Source: Pristionchus mayeri
Lineage: Eukaryota; Nematoda; Chromadorea; Rhabditida; Neodiplogasteridae
Direction of reading: 5' to 3'
NCBI GenBank assembly: GCA_036245805.1
Contig: BTRK01000006.1
Coordinates: 13,176,365-13,240,364 of the forward strand
Length of the DNA stretch: 64,000 nt
Shown: piece by piece, positions 1 to 11,324 of the stretch
How the letters are laid out: the number at the start of each line of letters is the position of its first letter
Position numbering within the stretch: position 1 is the first letter of the stretch
Made by a program: the position numbers and the translations under genes
Notes under the pieces: generated by a model
Databases searched by the model: none
Seen by the model: the letters and a program-made list of their open reading frames with translations, nothing else
Told to the model about the DNA's origin: nothing

Positions 1-176
1 TGCAAGTTTACGGCATACAACTTGGACGAAACAATAACGATGAATTTAATTATTGTGTATGATTGTTGTTATGACAAAAGCGGTACAATACTATTAACCT
101 ATGCACTTGAAACCTATAAAAATCCTAGAAGGCCATGAATCTAATATTAATCGGTCAACTTATACTCCTCGGCAAA

Positions 177-1588
177 TTATTTAGTGAATCCGGAGTGTGC
201 AGATTCGCTAGAACGAACGAATTCCGTGATCAATGAACGAGCTGATGGTGTGCCGTTCAGCTTCTGCAGCTCCATTTTAACGTGCTACAAGAACATGCAA
301 AATATACGTACAATTTTTTGTTTTTGTAAAAACCTGATTATCGTTTCTTATCCTGGGCCTCCGGCTCTTCTGTACAGCACCCGCGGTATAGACCTGGAAT
401 TGGTGTTAAATTAAAATTCGATGATTAATAATATTAGTTTAAATTAAATCTAGAACAAAGTACGCACCGAACCGATATTGATAATTCAAGAAAATACCTT
501 CTCAATTACACATTACGCATCCTATAAATGTCATATAGTGTAACTCACAAACCAAACCGCCGAATATGACGATACCAATGATGGTGAAAACTAACCATCT
601 GAAATTGCATGATTTGAAGATTTATTATTGGCAATCTTTGCTTGCTTCCTTTGAAAACCAACACAATGCAATTAACATATCATACATAAATGACCTTCAT
701 TCCGCTGTATATGATCGGTGAGATAATGAAAAATGAAAACAGTCATTTACTAAAATTCTTCATAAGTCCCTACGATCTCTCAGCTATCCCTAAGTTCAGC
801 CCACCTCGGAGCCGGCGAGGGTCCCTCACAGCATTCCAGTGCGCAGCATAGGGTTCTCTCCGGACACATCCAAGCGAAGTGGGTGAGTCTCACAATGAGA
901 AGGGGATTACGGTGGAATCAATATGATGATGAGCATAGATCCATTCATCAATGGCATTCAATATTGTTTTCATTTTCCTATTCTAATCAATGGTGTCTCA
1001 ATGAGAATTCATGTGAAAATCCGGGAAAAATTAAATACAGGATGAAATTCGCTCACTTTTCGCCTTGCGCAGATTCGAAGATAAAGTGTTCCAAATTTTT
1101 GAAAGAACCGATTGAAATTTCGCACCTTTAATCAAATGAATCTTAATATTTAATCTGAAACATTGCGGCCCACATATCGTTCTTAGTAATATTACAGTAA
1201 TTGGCAGTATGATTAGCGTTGGAAGATTCATAGGTGAGACAACCCTTGTCTTTGCTATGTGGAAGTTTGCTCGCTCCCCAAAAATATGAAATTATGCCAT
1301 TTCCGACTCTGAAATGTTAATTGTTATAGGAAACCATGACACGAACTGACGTGAATGGCCTATCGACGTCTTTGACGTTCAGCTTCATCTTGTGGATATT
1401 CTGCGGAGACATGTGACGGACCACCTGCATAGTTATGATTTCTGAGAGATGGGATAAGTTGGTACCTCTATCGTTCCTTTATCAATTCCTACAAATATTT
1501 GAGGCATTCCGTCGTGAGAGAGAAGAGAATTCATAATTGATGAACTGTAAATGTGTGGTTCTTCCCTCCCGGGCCATACTCCACCGCC
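177..1588 (-). pseudogene. CX-module membrane protein, 5' truncated (copy A)
   Basis: Minus-strand exons are recognised by similarity to paralogues in this window. In gene order they are: about 1588-1465 (PHIYSSSIMNSLLSHDG, beta region), about 1405-1335 (KLNVKDVDRPFTSV), about 1310-1185 (GNGIISYFWGASKLP), about 1133-1060 (CEISIGSFKNLEHF), 887-790 (CPERTLCCALECC), a membrane segment near 612-555 (WLVFTIIGIVIFGGLVC), and a tail ending ESAHSGFTK at the stop at 177-179. The order CPx..CC..ECC then one membrane helix is that of the nematode CX module family, whose function is unknown. No signal-peptide exon is visible upstream of 1588. A MITE-like repeat starts at about 1649, so the 5' end looks lost. 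The residues GTV before CCxxxCC are RTL here. It could still be expressed from an undetected first exon. Confidence 0.6.
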
Positions 1589-1648
1589 TCTGAAATGGTA
1601 AATAAACAAGGGCCGCTACACACATTTGTATGTTTGTATGCAATATCC

Positions 1649-1920
1649 TTAAATGAGGAGCAAAAGCAAAACTACACAATTTACTATTTTAATATCATTT
1701 TTCCCTAACGATACGCGATTCTGAAATTTTCACGTTTTCATCGCTGCTCTGAACTGAGATATCGGCACTTGGCTGATTGTCAGTCATTGATATCAGGGGA
1801 AATATCTCAGGAAAAGAGCGGGAGAGCACGAGAGCGGAGAGAGTGACTCGCGTTTCGCTAACCGCGCATAGTTGCTGAGACTCCGATTCCAATAAATGAA
1901 TATAGTATCCCTTCATCTAA
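1649..1920. repeat. MITE-like repeat, copy 1
   Basis: The block begins TTAAATGAGGAGCAAA and ends near CCCTTCATCTAAA, imperfect inverted ends. Its inside (CTGAAATTTTCACG, TGATATC, GAGAGCACG) matches the block at 14972-15222, whose ends are TTAAAGGAGG and CCTCCTTTAA. Both have TTAA at the termini. It lies just 5' of the truncated CX copy A. Confidence 0.45.
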
Positions 1921-3277
1921 ATATGTTCCTTATTATAAAAGATAAAAATTGCTTGAAAGTTTTAGTCCAGACTAGCGATATGGCCCTGTCATCCTTGATT
2001 GAATGAGATCTCACACTATAACCATATCTGGATTGGTATGTGAACATCAACGGTACGTCGTCGGGTGATGTTTTAGATACGATTGATTCAAGATCTTAAA
2101 ACAAAAATTACATTACTGAATACTAATTTGCACAACATGTGCTTATTCCGAATCACAACGAAGCGAACATGTTAGTGAAAAAAGGCTCACTTTTGAAAAT
2201 ACCATTTGCTATGTGAGGCAAAAATATCAGAAATATCAGCGCTAGCATGACCTGAAAGATAAATGAGAAATATTTTTGTTCTCATGGAAATGTATGCAGA
2301 ATTGAAATCCAGCCATGACCTATCGTCGTTACCCGTGGAGCTAGAGACTTTACATTTGGAATATAAGGTTCTGAGCATCGGAAAAAAATATAAACCAACT
2401 TTCACGTCTCTAGCTCCACGGATATCGGAGATACGCGAGAGCGAGAATTCAAATCTGGACACAGTTTCCACGATAACTAGCATGACATTAATATAGTTCA
2501 CAATTACAAAGCGAAAACTTTTGAGATACAAATGCGCGAATAAACTAAAATGGGAGATTGGTTCAATAGCTGGGTAGATCTGAACAAAACTCGCAAAAGT
2601 AAATTATGAAAGGTAGGGGGAATTTTTCAGTGCAAGATAAAATTCTCAAGAAGGGAAAGTGTACACACGGAGGATGGCGCGAAAGAGTGTGAGGAAGCTA
2701 GGGGACAGCTGGAGGAGGAGAGAAGGAGCAAAGAGAGAAGTGAAAGGCACAGGGAGTGACGAGAGAATGTGTTGTTTAGAGGAAAGGAAGGAAAGGAAAC
2801 GCGCCAGGGGGGAAGATGTGAGAGAGAAGAGAAGAGAGGGAGATGAGGAAGGGAATGACGTCAGAGGACTGAAATACAGCGAGCTATGACGTCAAGGTAT
2901 AAAAATTGCCACTGGAATATGAAGAAATAATTGGTAAACAATTGTTGCACTGCTGTGCTAGCACCCATAGTTCTAGGCAAACACTCAATTAAATTATAAA
3001 TGCATTTGCATTTATTTTCGTCAATTTCAAAACAATTTAACATAATTTTCGACATGCCTTTCCTGAAGGAATGAATTGAAAACTTTCATTTTTCCCCTTT
3101 TTGAGTATATGTCGATCGTACAATTCTCACATTCAGTACACAAGAGATGAAACAGAAATACATTACACGTACATACAATTGACGGAATGTTGTCGGATAT
3201 AATCAGAAAAACTGGATTAATTCGTAGTAATTGTCGTATCCTTAGTCTTTCGTCGACTTATGCTGCTCGCTTATCGA
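1921..3277. other. Intergenic region with a hairpin and a promoter-like block
   Basis: No gene is supported here. There is a perfect 16-bp inverted repeat (CCGTGGAGCTAGAGAC at about 2331, its complement ending at about 2420) with a loop of about 55 bp. A strongly purine-rich tract runs from about 2650 to 2850. It is followed by two TGACGTCA palindromes at 2856-2863 and 2887-2894 and TATAAAA at about 2898. This resembles a promoter, but no plus-strand gene follows it before the 3' end of the zinc-finger gene. Confidence 0.5.
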
Positions 3278-6200
3278 TTATTCATTTTCATCCGTTTCGT
3301 TACGGTAACTATCACTTTTAAAATCAACAACATCATCATCTTCCGAATCTTCCGTCCATGCACTCTGAGTTCGACCAGTTTCCGATCCATATTCATTGTC
3401 ACTGATGGTCAAGTTATTTGAATGCTATAAATATATAGCTGAGATTTAAGAAACATCAGAAACATTAAAGACTCACATGTTTGCCAATTTTCTTAGCATT
3501 CTTTAATTTTCTGTTTGTTCCTTTCCTGTGAGCTTCTAAGTGGCTGTTCAACTTACTCTTTGAGTTGAATCCTTTAGAGCACAACTCGCAATATAAGGGG
3601 AAGTAGCCTAAGCAAAAAAATCCAAGTAACCATGATGTGTAACTATTTGTAGCCAACCTGTATGTCTATTCATGTGATTTTGCAACATATTAACATTACG
3701 AAATTTTGATCCGCATTCTCTACACTCATACTTATGAGTTTCTTCTTCATCTGAATAGTTTGGTGTATTGTACCACTTCATTTTACTAAGCTATTTATTT
3801 TCATTTTTTCGTAATCTTATTCCTAAGAAATAATCCCTCTCTGAAGTCATCATGTTAGCGACAAAACTGCGATCTACAAAAATATGAGCTTATTTTCTCT
3901 CATGATTACTATAGAATATATTTGTCTACTTGCCTCGTCCTTACTTGAGTGATGGTATTTCATGTGCAATGTCAAGGCGCTGCGGTAAGTACACATGTTT
4001 CCACATTCCTCACATTTATACGGCATTCGATCCTCCTCTTTCTCTGAAAATATTATCTCACGATTATCATATCGTTCTATTAAAGCAAAATTTTCGGCAC
4101 TACGCCGGATGAGAACCGTCGGATGAGTACCCACCGGATGAGAACCAAAAAAATGAACCCTTCTGTAGGACTTTCAGGGAAGCATTTTTGACACTCAGGG
4201 AACCAACTGTGAACATGCTGGAGAAGGGTACCCTTTTTGGTTCTCATCCGGTGGGTTCTCATCCGACGGTTCTCATCCGGCGTAGTGCCAAATTTTCTTA
4301 CCTGTGTGCACTTTCTTGTGTTTAGTCAATGTTGACTGCTCAGCGTAAACCTTATCACAGATATCACAAGCGTACTTTTTCTTGTTAGGATCGTCCCACG
4401 CTACAATGTGCGTCCATTTTCCTGTATATCCTATGTTTAGCACTAGGGATGGCGAATGAAGAACAAATTTAAAAGAAAAATCGACGTTACGTGCGCATTT
4501 GATTTAAAATTCTAGCTTTTAGACGCAGAAGGGATTCATGTGATGGATCCACTCCAGTATAACATGTATTTGACCGGTCACATGTATCCAGTTTAATTTT
4601 AGAGCCGAAAATTTAAAAATGCCCAAAAAACACGCATTCTTCATGAAGAGATTTTGAATAAATCTGAAGAACGTAGCTATTATTATCAGCACACTACGAA
4701 ATTATGTTCCATAATGGTTTGGGAAACTATTCCAAGCAATTCTTCACTATGTTTCCCATCTCATTTGCATGCTACAGACGATCTAAGACATCGAAAAATG
4801 ACGATTTTTTTCTTCATTCGCCATCCCTATTTAGCACCACTTGCCCAAATGCGTATTCTTATGTACTGCGAGGGAAGTGGGTTGATGAAACCCTCGGTTA
4901 CAAATATCGCAATGACACGGGCGCTTCTCCTCTTCATCATCTAAATTGGTTTAAGAAAAACATATTTTCGTTAGGAACGAAAAAGTAAAATGGACAGTTT
5001 TTTAATCCAGATAAGCAATGAAATCTGAAACTGAATGTGGCATAGTACTGGCATTGAACACAACATGTATATTTAAAAAAAAAAATTATCTGACCTTCAT
5101 GCCGGTGTCTTTTGTGCGATGATAGTTTAGAGGAATTGCCAAACCTTTTGTCACATTCATCACATTCGTATGGCTTCCTCTTCTCCTCGTCAGCTGAATT
5201 GCATTGGCATTCTAGTACATACCAATAAATTTAACCTTCATGGCTTCTCTTCTTATGCAGTTTCAGCCCTTCAGCACTCACATAAGTCTTCGCAGGCGTG
5301 TCTCTCTCGATCGCCAGCAGCTCAAAATTATTAAACGGTAGTAGATTTGAATTTGTCTCGATTTCTTCAGAAATTATGCTTGTCAAATTATAAATTGCTA
5401 ATACAAATTGTAAGATATATTTGGAAGGCATTTTAACGTACGAATATGAATGTTCATGTGGATTCTCAGATGCTGCTTGGAACTGCAGCGTTTATCGCAG
5501 ATTTCGCATCTATATGGCTTCCTTTCTTCCTCGTTCTCTGTATATGTAATTGAGAGTGCTTCTCTGAGTCAGAGTTCGCTCATAATCAGTGGATGATCTG
5601 TCTTATTTTGCACTATATTTTTGATTTTTTTGGAAAATGCCTAATTGATGAAAAGGAATTGGTAACGTGGAATGTGATTGGATTGCCGTGTTTAGAATTA
5701 TAACAAACTTAGCCATGCATTCCTTGGCTAACCCATTCAATCCCAACATGCTATTTTTCTACTCGCCTGAGTGAATTCGCATATGCGTTGCCAAAGCATA
5801 GTTATTTGCGAATTTCTTGAGGCAGATATTACACTCCAGATTCTTCTTCGTCTTCCTACGTATGTGCGATATATTTTTGTCAGGACCAGCGTCTTCATCA
5901 TCTCTCTGACCATCGTCAGATTCATTGTTGGACCAATCTTCATCTATATTTTCGTCATCAAACTCTGATTCCGAAAGTGAATCATTTTCCGGTGTCGTAT
6001 TTTTATCTGACTCTTCATGATCTGCGCCTTCATTTTTCTAAATAAGGTATCGATACATTTATAAAGGTGGAATTTCACCAGTATTTTACAAGTCAATTAG
6101 ATAACCAAAATGATCTAGAAAAGCCCACCATTTTCACGGCACTGATATATTTCGTTTCCTTATCTGCTAACCACTCCGTTACAATTTCTATTGACTCTGA

Positions 6201-7852
6201 TAGTCTGCACATTAAACTTCCAAGAGAATCTCTGAGTAAATTCCATATTAATCATCAATACAATGTTGTTCTTACGTTACAATATCCGTAGAAGTAATCT
6301 TCTTATCAATGACAGTCAAGTGAAGCAATTTCTAGGAATATGTTATACGAAATTTAAAAAAAAAACAACTTTTCAAGATACCACACAATATCTTGTTAAA
6401 TAACACGTGTTTCACGAGCCAGTGGAGGCGTGTGGGAACATTTTCAAAAAAGTTGTGCCTGATTTGACTCTAATTAGAGTGGTAGAATATCATAAACATA
6501 TGATTTCGAAAAATATGGGGCGTTGGTCCCAGAGCCGACTTTTAGGAATTTTCCGGTTTTGCACCCGGCTATGCTGTATCTCAGCTTCTAGATGAGCTAG
6601 AGAGGTGACATTGGGCTCAAAATGTTCGGAAAATTATTTCCAATAACTTTCCTATTTTGTGCAAGACGATTGGACAACTGAAAAAACTTTGTGGTTGAAA
6701 AACTACTTTTGGTCAAGAAATAAAAATTGTTTAACTATCAACCGGTAGATCGATACAGATTTTTAATGCAGAATATTAAAGAATAAGGGGGCATACATGA
6801 TATAAAAATATAAGAAGCAAAATTGAAGATAGGCCTTTTTGGCAATTTTCACTCAAACATGCCACACTGAAGAAAAAGTGAAAAATGTGATTTTTACATT
6901 TTTGGCATTTCTTCTTCCAACTTTTCCTAAGTGTTATTGGAGTGATGTACAAGTGGAAAAACTCTAATTTGGATTTTCAGTTTGCGGGTATATGTTTGAA
7001 ATGACAAAATTCATCACTCTTTTGTATAATTGATAGTTAAATTTGTTTATCGACACATACCCGCAAATTGACCATCCAAATTAGATTTTTTGCACTTGTA
7101 CATCACTCCAATAACAATTAGGAAAAGTTGGAAGAAGAAATACCAAAAATGTAAAAATCACATCTTTTCAGTTTTTCTTCAGTTTGGCATGTTTCAGTGA
7201 AAATTGCCAAAAAGTCCTATCTTCAATTTTGCTTCTCATATTTTCATATCATGCATACCCACTTATTCTTTAATATTCTGCATTAAAAATCTGTATCACT
7301 CTACCGGTTGATAGTTAAACTATTTGTATTTCTTGACCAAAAGTAGTTTTTCAACCACAAAGTTTTTCAAAGTTGTCCTTTCGTCTTGCTCAAAATAGAA
7401 AAGATATTTGAAATAATTTTCGCACATATTGAACCCAATGCCACCTCTCTAGCTCATCTAGAAGCTGAGATATGGTATAGCCGGGTGCAAAACCGGAAAA
7501 TTCCTATAAGCCGGCTCTGGGATCAATGACCCGTATTTTTCGAAATCATATGTTTATGGTATTCTACCACTCTAATTAGAGTCAAATCTGGCACAACTTT
7601 TTTTATATTTTTCATTTTTTTTTTCATCCACTGATTCGTGATACACGTGATAAATACAAAATCAATAACTCACCTGAGGTTCTCCCGCCATCATAGTGTC
7701 CAATAAGTGTTCGGCCCTTCGAACTTTATTGATTCTATCATCGGATGATTCTTGTTCCTGAATGTCAACTACAAATTGCAAAAATTTACAGCGAATATTA
7801 CCCATTGAAATAAATCAGCTTGTTCGCCTGCAATATCTCCATTTGACGACAT
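3278..7852 (-). CDS. Multi-exon C2H2 zinc-finger protein
   Basis: Probable nuclear DNA- or RNA-binding protein of the C2H2 zinc-finger class; its target cannot be inferred. The ATG is at 7852-7850 (MSSNGDIAGEQADLFQW), followed by an exon at about 7780-7677 (VRRAEHLLDTMMAGEPQ). A third exon at about 6037-5770 has an acidic stretch and then finger 1 (CNICLKKF...HMRIH). Single-finger exons follow at about 5530, 5195, 4945, 4435, 4045, 3775 and 3611, each with CxxC...HxxxH (for example CDICDKVY, CEECGNMC, CRECGSKF). A further exon at about 5340-5237 keeps the second half (GLKLHKKRSH) but I cannot find its cysteine pair. The C-terminus is acidic and ends RNETDENE at 3278. Two introns carry transposable repeats: a MITE at 4096 and a large fold-back at 6401. 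Two donors read GCGAGT and GCAAGT, GC rather than GT. Confidence 0.75.
4096..4289. repeat. MITE with GGCACTA ends (hAT-like), in zinc-finger intron
   Basis: This 194-bp element has inverted ends GGCACTACGCCGGATGAG and the complement, and an inner repeated GGATGAGAACC. It is flanked by the 8-bp direct repeat AAATTTTC. It lies immediately 3' of a donor site in an intron of the zinc-finger gene, so it should be removed by splicing. Related copies are at 32229 (intact) and, degraded, at 10961, 23347 and 40105. Confidence 0.8.
6401..7652. repeat. Large fold-back (palindromic) element 1, in zinc-finger intron
   Basis: About 1.25 kb with arms of roughly 600 bp meeting near 7020-7035. The left end reads AACACGTGTTTCACGAGCC and the right end is its near complement (CGTGATACACGTGATAA). 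Both arms contain a CAGAGCCG(A/G)CTTTTAGGAAT block or its degraded complement and long matched A/T-rich stretches. The same termini occur at 13950-13980 and at 60701/62588, so this is a dispersed family. No protein-coding capacity is seen. If transcribed with the host intron it would form a long hairpin RNA. Confidence 0.8.
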
Positions 7853-8589
7853 TTTCCTAAAATGTGAATACTTCAATAGCGAATGATAAACGTAAGACAA
7901 GAAACAAATGCCCAATAATATACGCAGAATAACAAATTACTAAATAAGAGAGGGGCTGATATTTAAAAAAGCGCGCACCCCCTGCTCTTCTAATGCGCGA
8001 TTTGAATTCGCCATGGTATGAGTACTGATTTCACATGATCACTAATTGGCAATAAATCATCTGCAGAGAAAACGATCATTCGGAAATATATTAGACGTTG
8101 ATCAGTCTAGAGTATACACAGGGACGCACAATTGGGTGCATATGGAATGTAATACGAAAATAATGCCTTAATATGTCATACCTACTGGCTGGTAACCAGC
8201 ATTAACAAGTAGGTGACATTTTAATGGGATATCCCAAATGATTTAAGATCATCGGAAAATGTCGGGATAGTGAACAAGTTCGACTTACTCTTATCCTGCA
8301 ATGTGCTGTTGCTTTTTACTCGGTATCGACGAGATGGCATTTCAAGTTGAATGAAGTCGAACAAACAACCCAAAAGTTCCGCACATTATTAATGTGAATG
8401 ACATTTTCTACCCAGTCTTGATCTCAGCTTCACCACATTTTTTATTGAGTTATATGGAATTGTACACATATGTGCAATAATAAATAAATATACACAATGA
8501 AGTTCAGTGGACAAGACATTTGACATGCTGAAGTAATTTGACATTAATCAATTAACTTGATGTAAAAATCCTATGACTGGAATGAAATC
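7853..8589. other. Intergenic, no gene seen
   Basis: This is the upstream region of the minus-strand zinc-finger gene. I see no convincing ORF, RNA gene or repeat family member. From about 8500 the sequence resembles the 3' flank of CX copy A (about 60-175), showing that the duplication that produced the 8.6 kb remnant includes 3' flanking DNA. Confidence 0.4.
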
Positions 8590-8975
8590 TTAATCAGTCA
8601 ACTTGTACTCATCGGAGAAGTTATTGCTGCGACCCGAATGAACGGATGCGCGAGAGTCGAGCAAAGTGATCCATGGACGAGGTGATGGTGAAGCGTACAG
8701 ATTTAGCAGATCCATCGAAAAGTCCTGAAAAAATATTAAGTCAGAAATATAGGAAACACTAATCAAAAAATCATCGGAGTTTACGAACTTCCTGATGTTG
8801 ATTTTCTCTCCTCGAATGACGAGGTGACGGTGTTGCGTACCGATTCAGGAGATTCATCGAAAAGTCCTGAAATCATATTCAAAAATGAAAGTTGTTACTT
8901 GTTGCGAAATACCTGATTTTTGTTGTCCCTTCTCGGCGTTGCCTCCGGCTCCTTTGTACTACACCCGATAACACT
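8590..8975 (-). pseudogene. Isolated 3' end of a CX-family gene with duplicated tail exon
   Basis: Only the cytoplasmic tail of a copy-A-like gene is present. An exon near 8970-8915 (GVVQRSRRQR) matches AGAVQKSRRPR of copy A. Two successive exons then encode near-identical starts: DFSMNLLNRYATPSPR at about 8871-8810 and DFSMDLLNLYASPSPR at about 8729-8640, the second ending NFSDEYKLTD with the stop at 8590. Copy A has a single corresponding tail (MELQKLNGTPSAR). No membrane or CX exon lies upstream because a plus-strand copy begins at 9028. I read this as a remnant after local rearrangement. Confidence 0.55.
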
Positions 8976-9027
8976 ATCGAGGTAATGTATTATATTTATC
9001 TATGTAACGAGTAATGACAATTATCAG

Positions 9028-9929
9028 ATGATTCACCGAATTCCTTCCGAACGTCCTCAAGATTTGAAACTCACACTAAAAGATGCGAACAAGCCTTTCA
9101 CGTTAGTTTTGTGAATTCACTTTAAAACGCATTCTCTGTAACAGTACACTGAATATAGATCCGCTAAAATGGTCTTGCAATGCTCAAACTTTCTGAGTAT
9201 GACCAGTAGGGACCAGCAATCATTCAAACGAGAGTTGAAGCCGCAATACCGATTTTGACATACAAAAAATAGACAATTTCAAACATTGGATTTCTTCATA
9301 GAACAAGTTCACATAACACTTGCAGAGTATCACATACAGCTGCTGATACCTTCATCTACTTCTGGGGACTGGAAAAGCTGCCTCCAGTGTCAAATGCCAG
9401 CTGCTACATCACACGTGGACACAAAACCTCCAATGACAATCGGACCGTTTTTGTATGCCGAAGAGAAGACATGGACACGTGCGAGTTTCATTTTTGAAAT
9501 TATCAAATTTAACCCTCGCATTTAGATGCACATCGCCGATTAGTAGATATCCACTACTCCAACAGCTGATCTTTCAAAACGACCGCGGAGAACGGTTAGT
9601 GTTGCTGTATCATGTCGAAGGACAATTAGAAAATTTTGAATTTTTTATCCACTTTAGAACACAATTGAAAAAAGCACTGCCTGCTCATGTTCGGGATGTG
9701 ATACAAACGTTTATTCTAGACTCTCTGAATTCGCATGGATTTGCCCAAAGGGGACAGTGTGCTGCGCGTGGGAGTGCTGCGCTGAGAGGCCTACAGAGTG
9801 AATTTCCAAAATATAGGCAAATTGTAATTTACGTTCGTTTTCAGCTGGGGCGGCATTGTGATGGTCGCATACTTAGGATACATGCTGGTCTCCATCCCAC
9901 TATGCGTCATATTGCAGTGTAAGATATAG
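9028..9929 (+). CDS. Short CX-module membrane protein on the opposite strand
   Basis: Five exons join in frame into 152 codons plus stop: 9028-9101 (MIHRIPSERPQDL...KDANKPFT), 9326-9478 (VSHTAADTFIYFWGLEK to EDMD), 9526-9594 (CTSPISRYPLLQQL), 9720-9797 (LSEFAWICPKGTVCC, then AWECC) and 9845-9929 (a membrane helix, WGGIVMVAYLGYMLVS). All the CX-module parts are there, but no signal peptide and no upstream beta exon were found. The ATG follows directly after a splice-acceptor-like TTATCAG, which could be a trans-splice site or an internal acceptor of a lost 5' part. It is the only plus-strand copy in the left half of the cluster. The intact frame over five exons argues against a simple pseudogene. 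A protein lacking a signal peptide would enter the membrane only through its C-terminal helix. Confidence 0.6.
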
Positions 9930-10261
9930 ATTTACGGCGTCGTTGGATAACACTCATTTAGGTATTTACAAATGCGCCAAGACCCGCTGTTGCACTCGAG
10001 CCTCTCGCTCGCCTCGCTAATCGGTGATGGCGCAATGCAATGGAGATGCACAATTGCGATTGCAGAACTCGATCGATCGTTTTAAAACCCGCAGATTTTA
10101 TGAGATTTGAATGAAGCCAATGTATATTTCACGAATACTCTCATAATTTGATCGAATCGATTTATATGCATTGAACAACGAATCATTGCACATGTGAACA
10201 ATCACGCATATCAAGATACAATCCAATAAAACGAAAATTCTCAATAAAATTTATCAATTAC
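9930..10261. other. Convergent intergenic spacer
   Basis: This lies between the stop of the plus-strand short CX gene and the stop of the minus-strand copy B. It contains AATAAA-like strings and nothing else I can name. Confidence 0.4.
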
Positions 10262-10960
10262 TCAGGATGGAGTAGTTCTGACGACAGAAATTTGAGAATT
10301 TTTTGTCGGATATCTGGCATTGTTCTTCATGCAGTACTTGACCGTATAGTTGTGCCCAGTACCCGTTGTCTTTCGGCGCGCTCCTTTTGAAAATCATTAT
10401 TGTTTAATTTTAAGTGAAAATATTTATTGCACATCGAAAGTGATACATTACCTCTCAAGACAGCTACTAAGCACATCAACAGCAAACCAAATGCCGCGAC
10501 AAAGATGGCGGCAGGAATTCTGCAAAATTTCTGCGTTCATGATGCAATACTTGACATCAAATACGGCATTAGTCTGTTAAAAATTAAAATAATACTCACA
10601 ATACAAAAAGAGAAAACAAAATTAAATTTAACGCACAAGTCCGCACTGGAAGGTGAGTTGAAAGGTTGTGGCTCACAGCACTCCCACCCGCAGCACACCG
10701 TTCCCTTTGGACAATGCCAGCTGAAGTGAGTGAGCCTGTAACCAAATTAATTTTTATCAAATGTTCCAATGGCTCGGCAAAGAAGACTAATTGTAAAATT
10801 ATCACTGTCGTCCATCAGCCGATTCAAACTGGAATGGCGTGAGATGGGCGAGTGCGCCGATTGGCTGGGAGCATCTGAAAATTATTGTGCTCCGAAGCAG
10901 CTCGCTTATCCTCCGAATTGCAATTTCGAGAGCATACATTCCAAATTTGATTAAATTAAC

Positions 10961-11014
10961 GACACTATGCCGGATGAGAACAATGACGTCATAGTTTTCA
11001 TGTGATCTAGTGCC
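10961..11014. repeat. Degraded GGATGAGAAC MITE
   Basis: GACACTATGCCGGATGAG at the left and GATCTAGTGCC at the right match the ends of the MITE at 4096, with most of the interior deleted. It lies in an intron of copy B and includes an ATGACGTCAT palindrome. Confidence 0.5.
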
Positions 11015-11324
11015 AAAGTAACCTGTCAATACAGTCAGTGACATATCGAGGATCGTGAAATACGTCCTGCATTCTAGGGGCGCAGAGGGATCAGGAACCG
11101 CATGTCGTTCAGCCCAATAATATGCGATTTTTGGTTCACCAACTCTGCAAATTGCAGATCAGCTAATCGTTGTGTAATTAGAAATTATTTGTTCATTCAG
11201 TACTGACTCGAAGGGTTTTGCGATATCCGCAACAGTCATTTTAAATTTCAGCGGTGCCACGAGTCGATTAATCTCAATGAAGAAAGTGAAACATGCGCAT
11301 TATTAAAACATTTATAGCAATGTA

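Noticed and set aside
2659..2889. 76-codon Arg/Glu-rich ORF
   Set aside because: Composition is explained by the purine-rich tract; no homology or start context.
9455..9922. Single 155-codon ORF on the plus strand
   Set aside because: It runs through introns of the short CX gene and reads the CX exon out of frame; only the CTSPIS part is in the coding frame.
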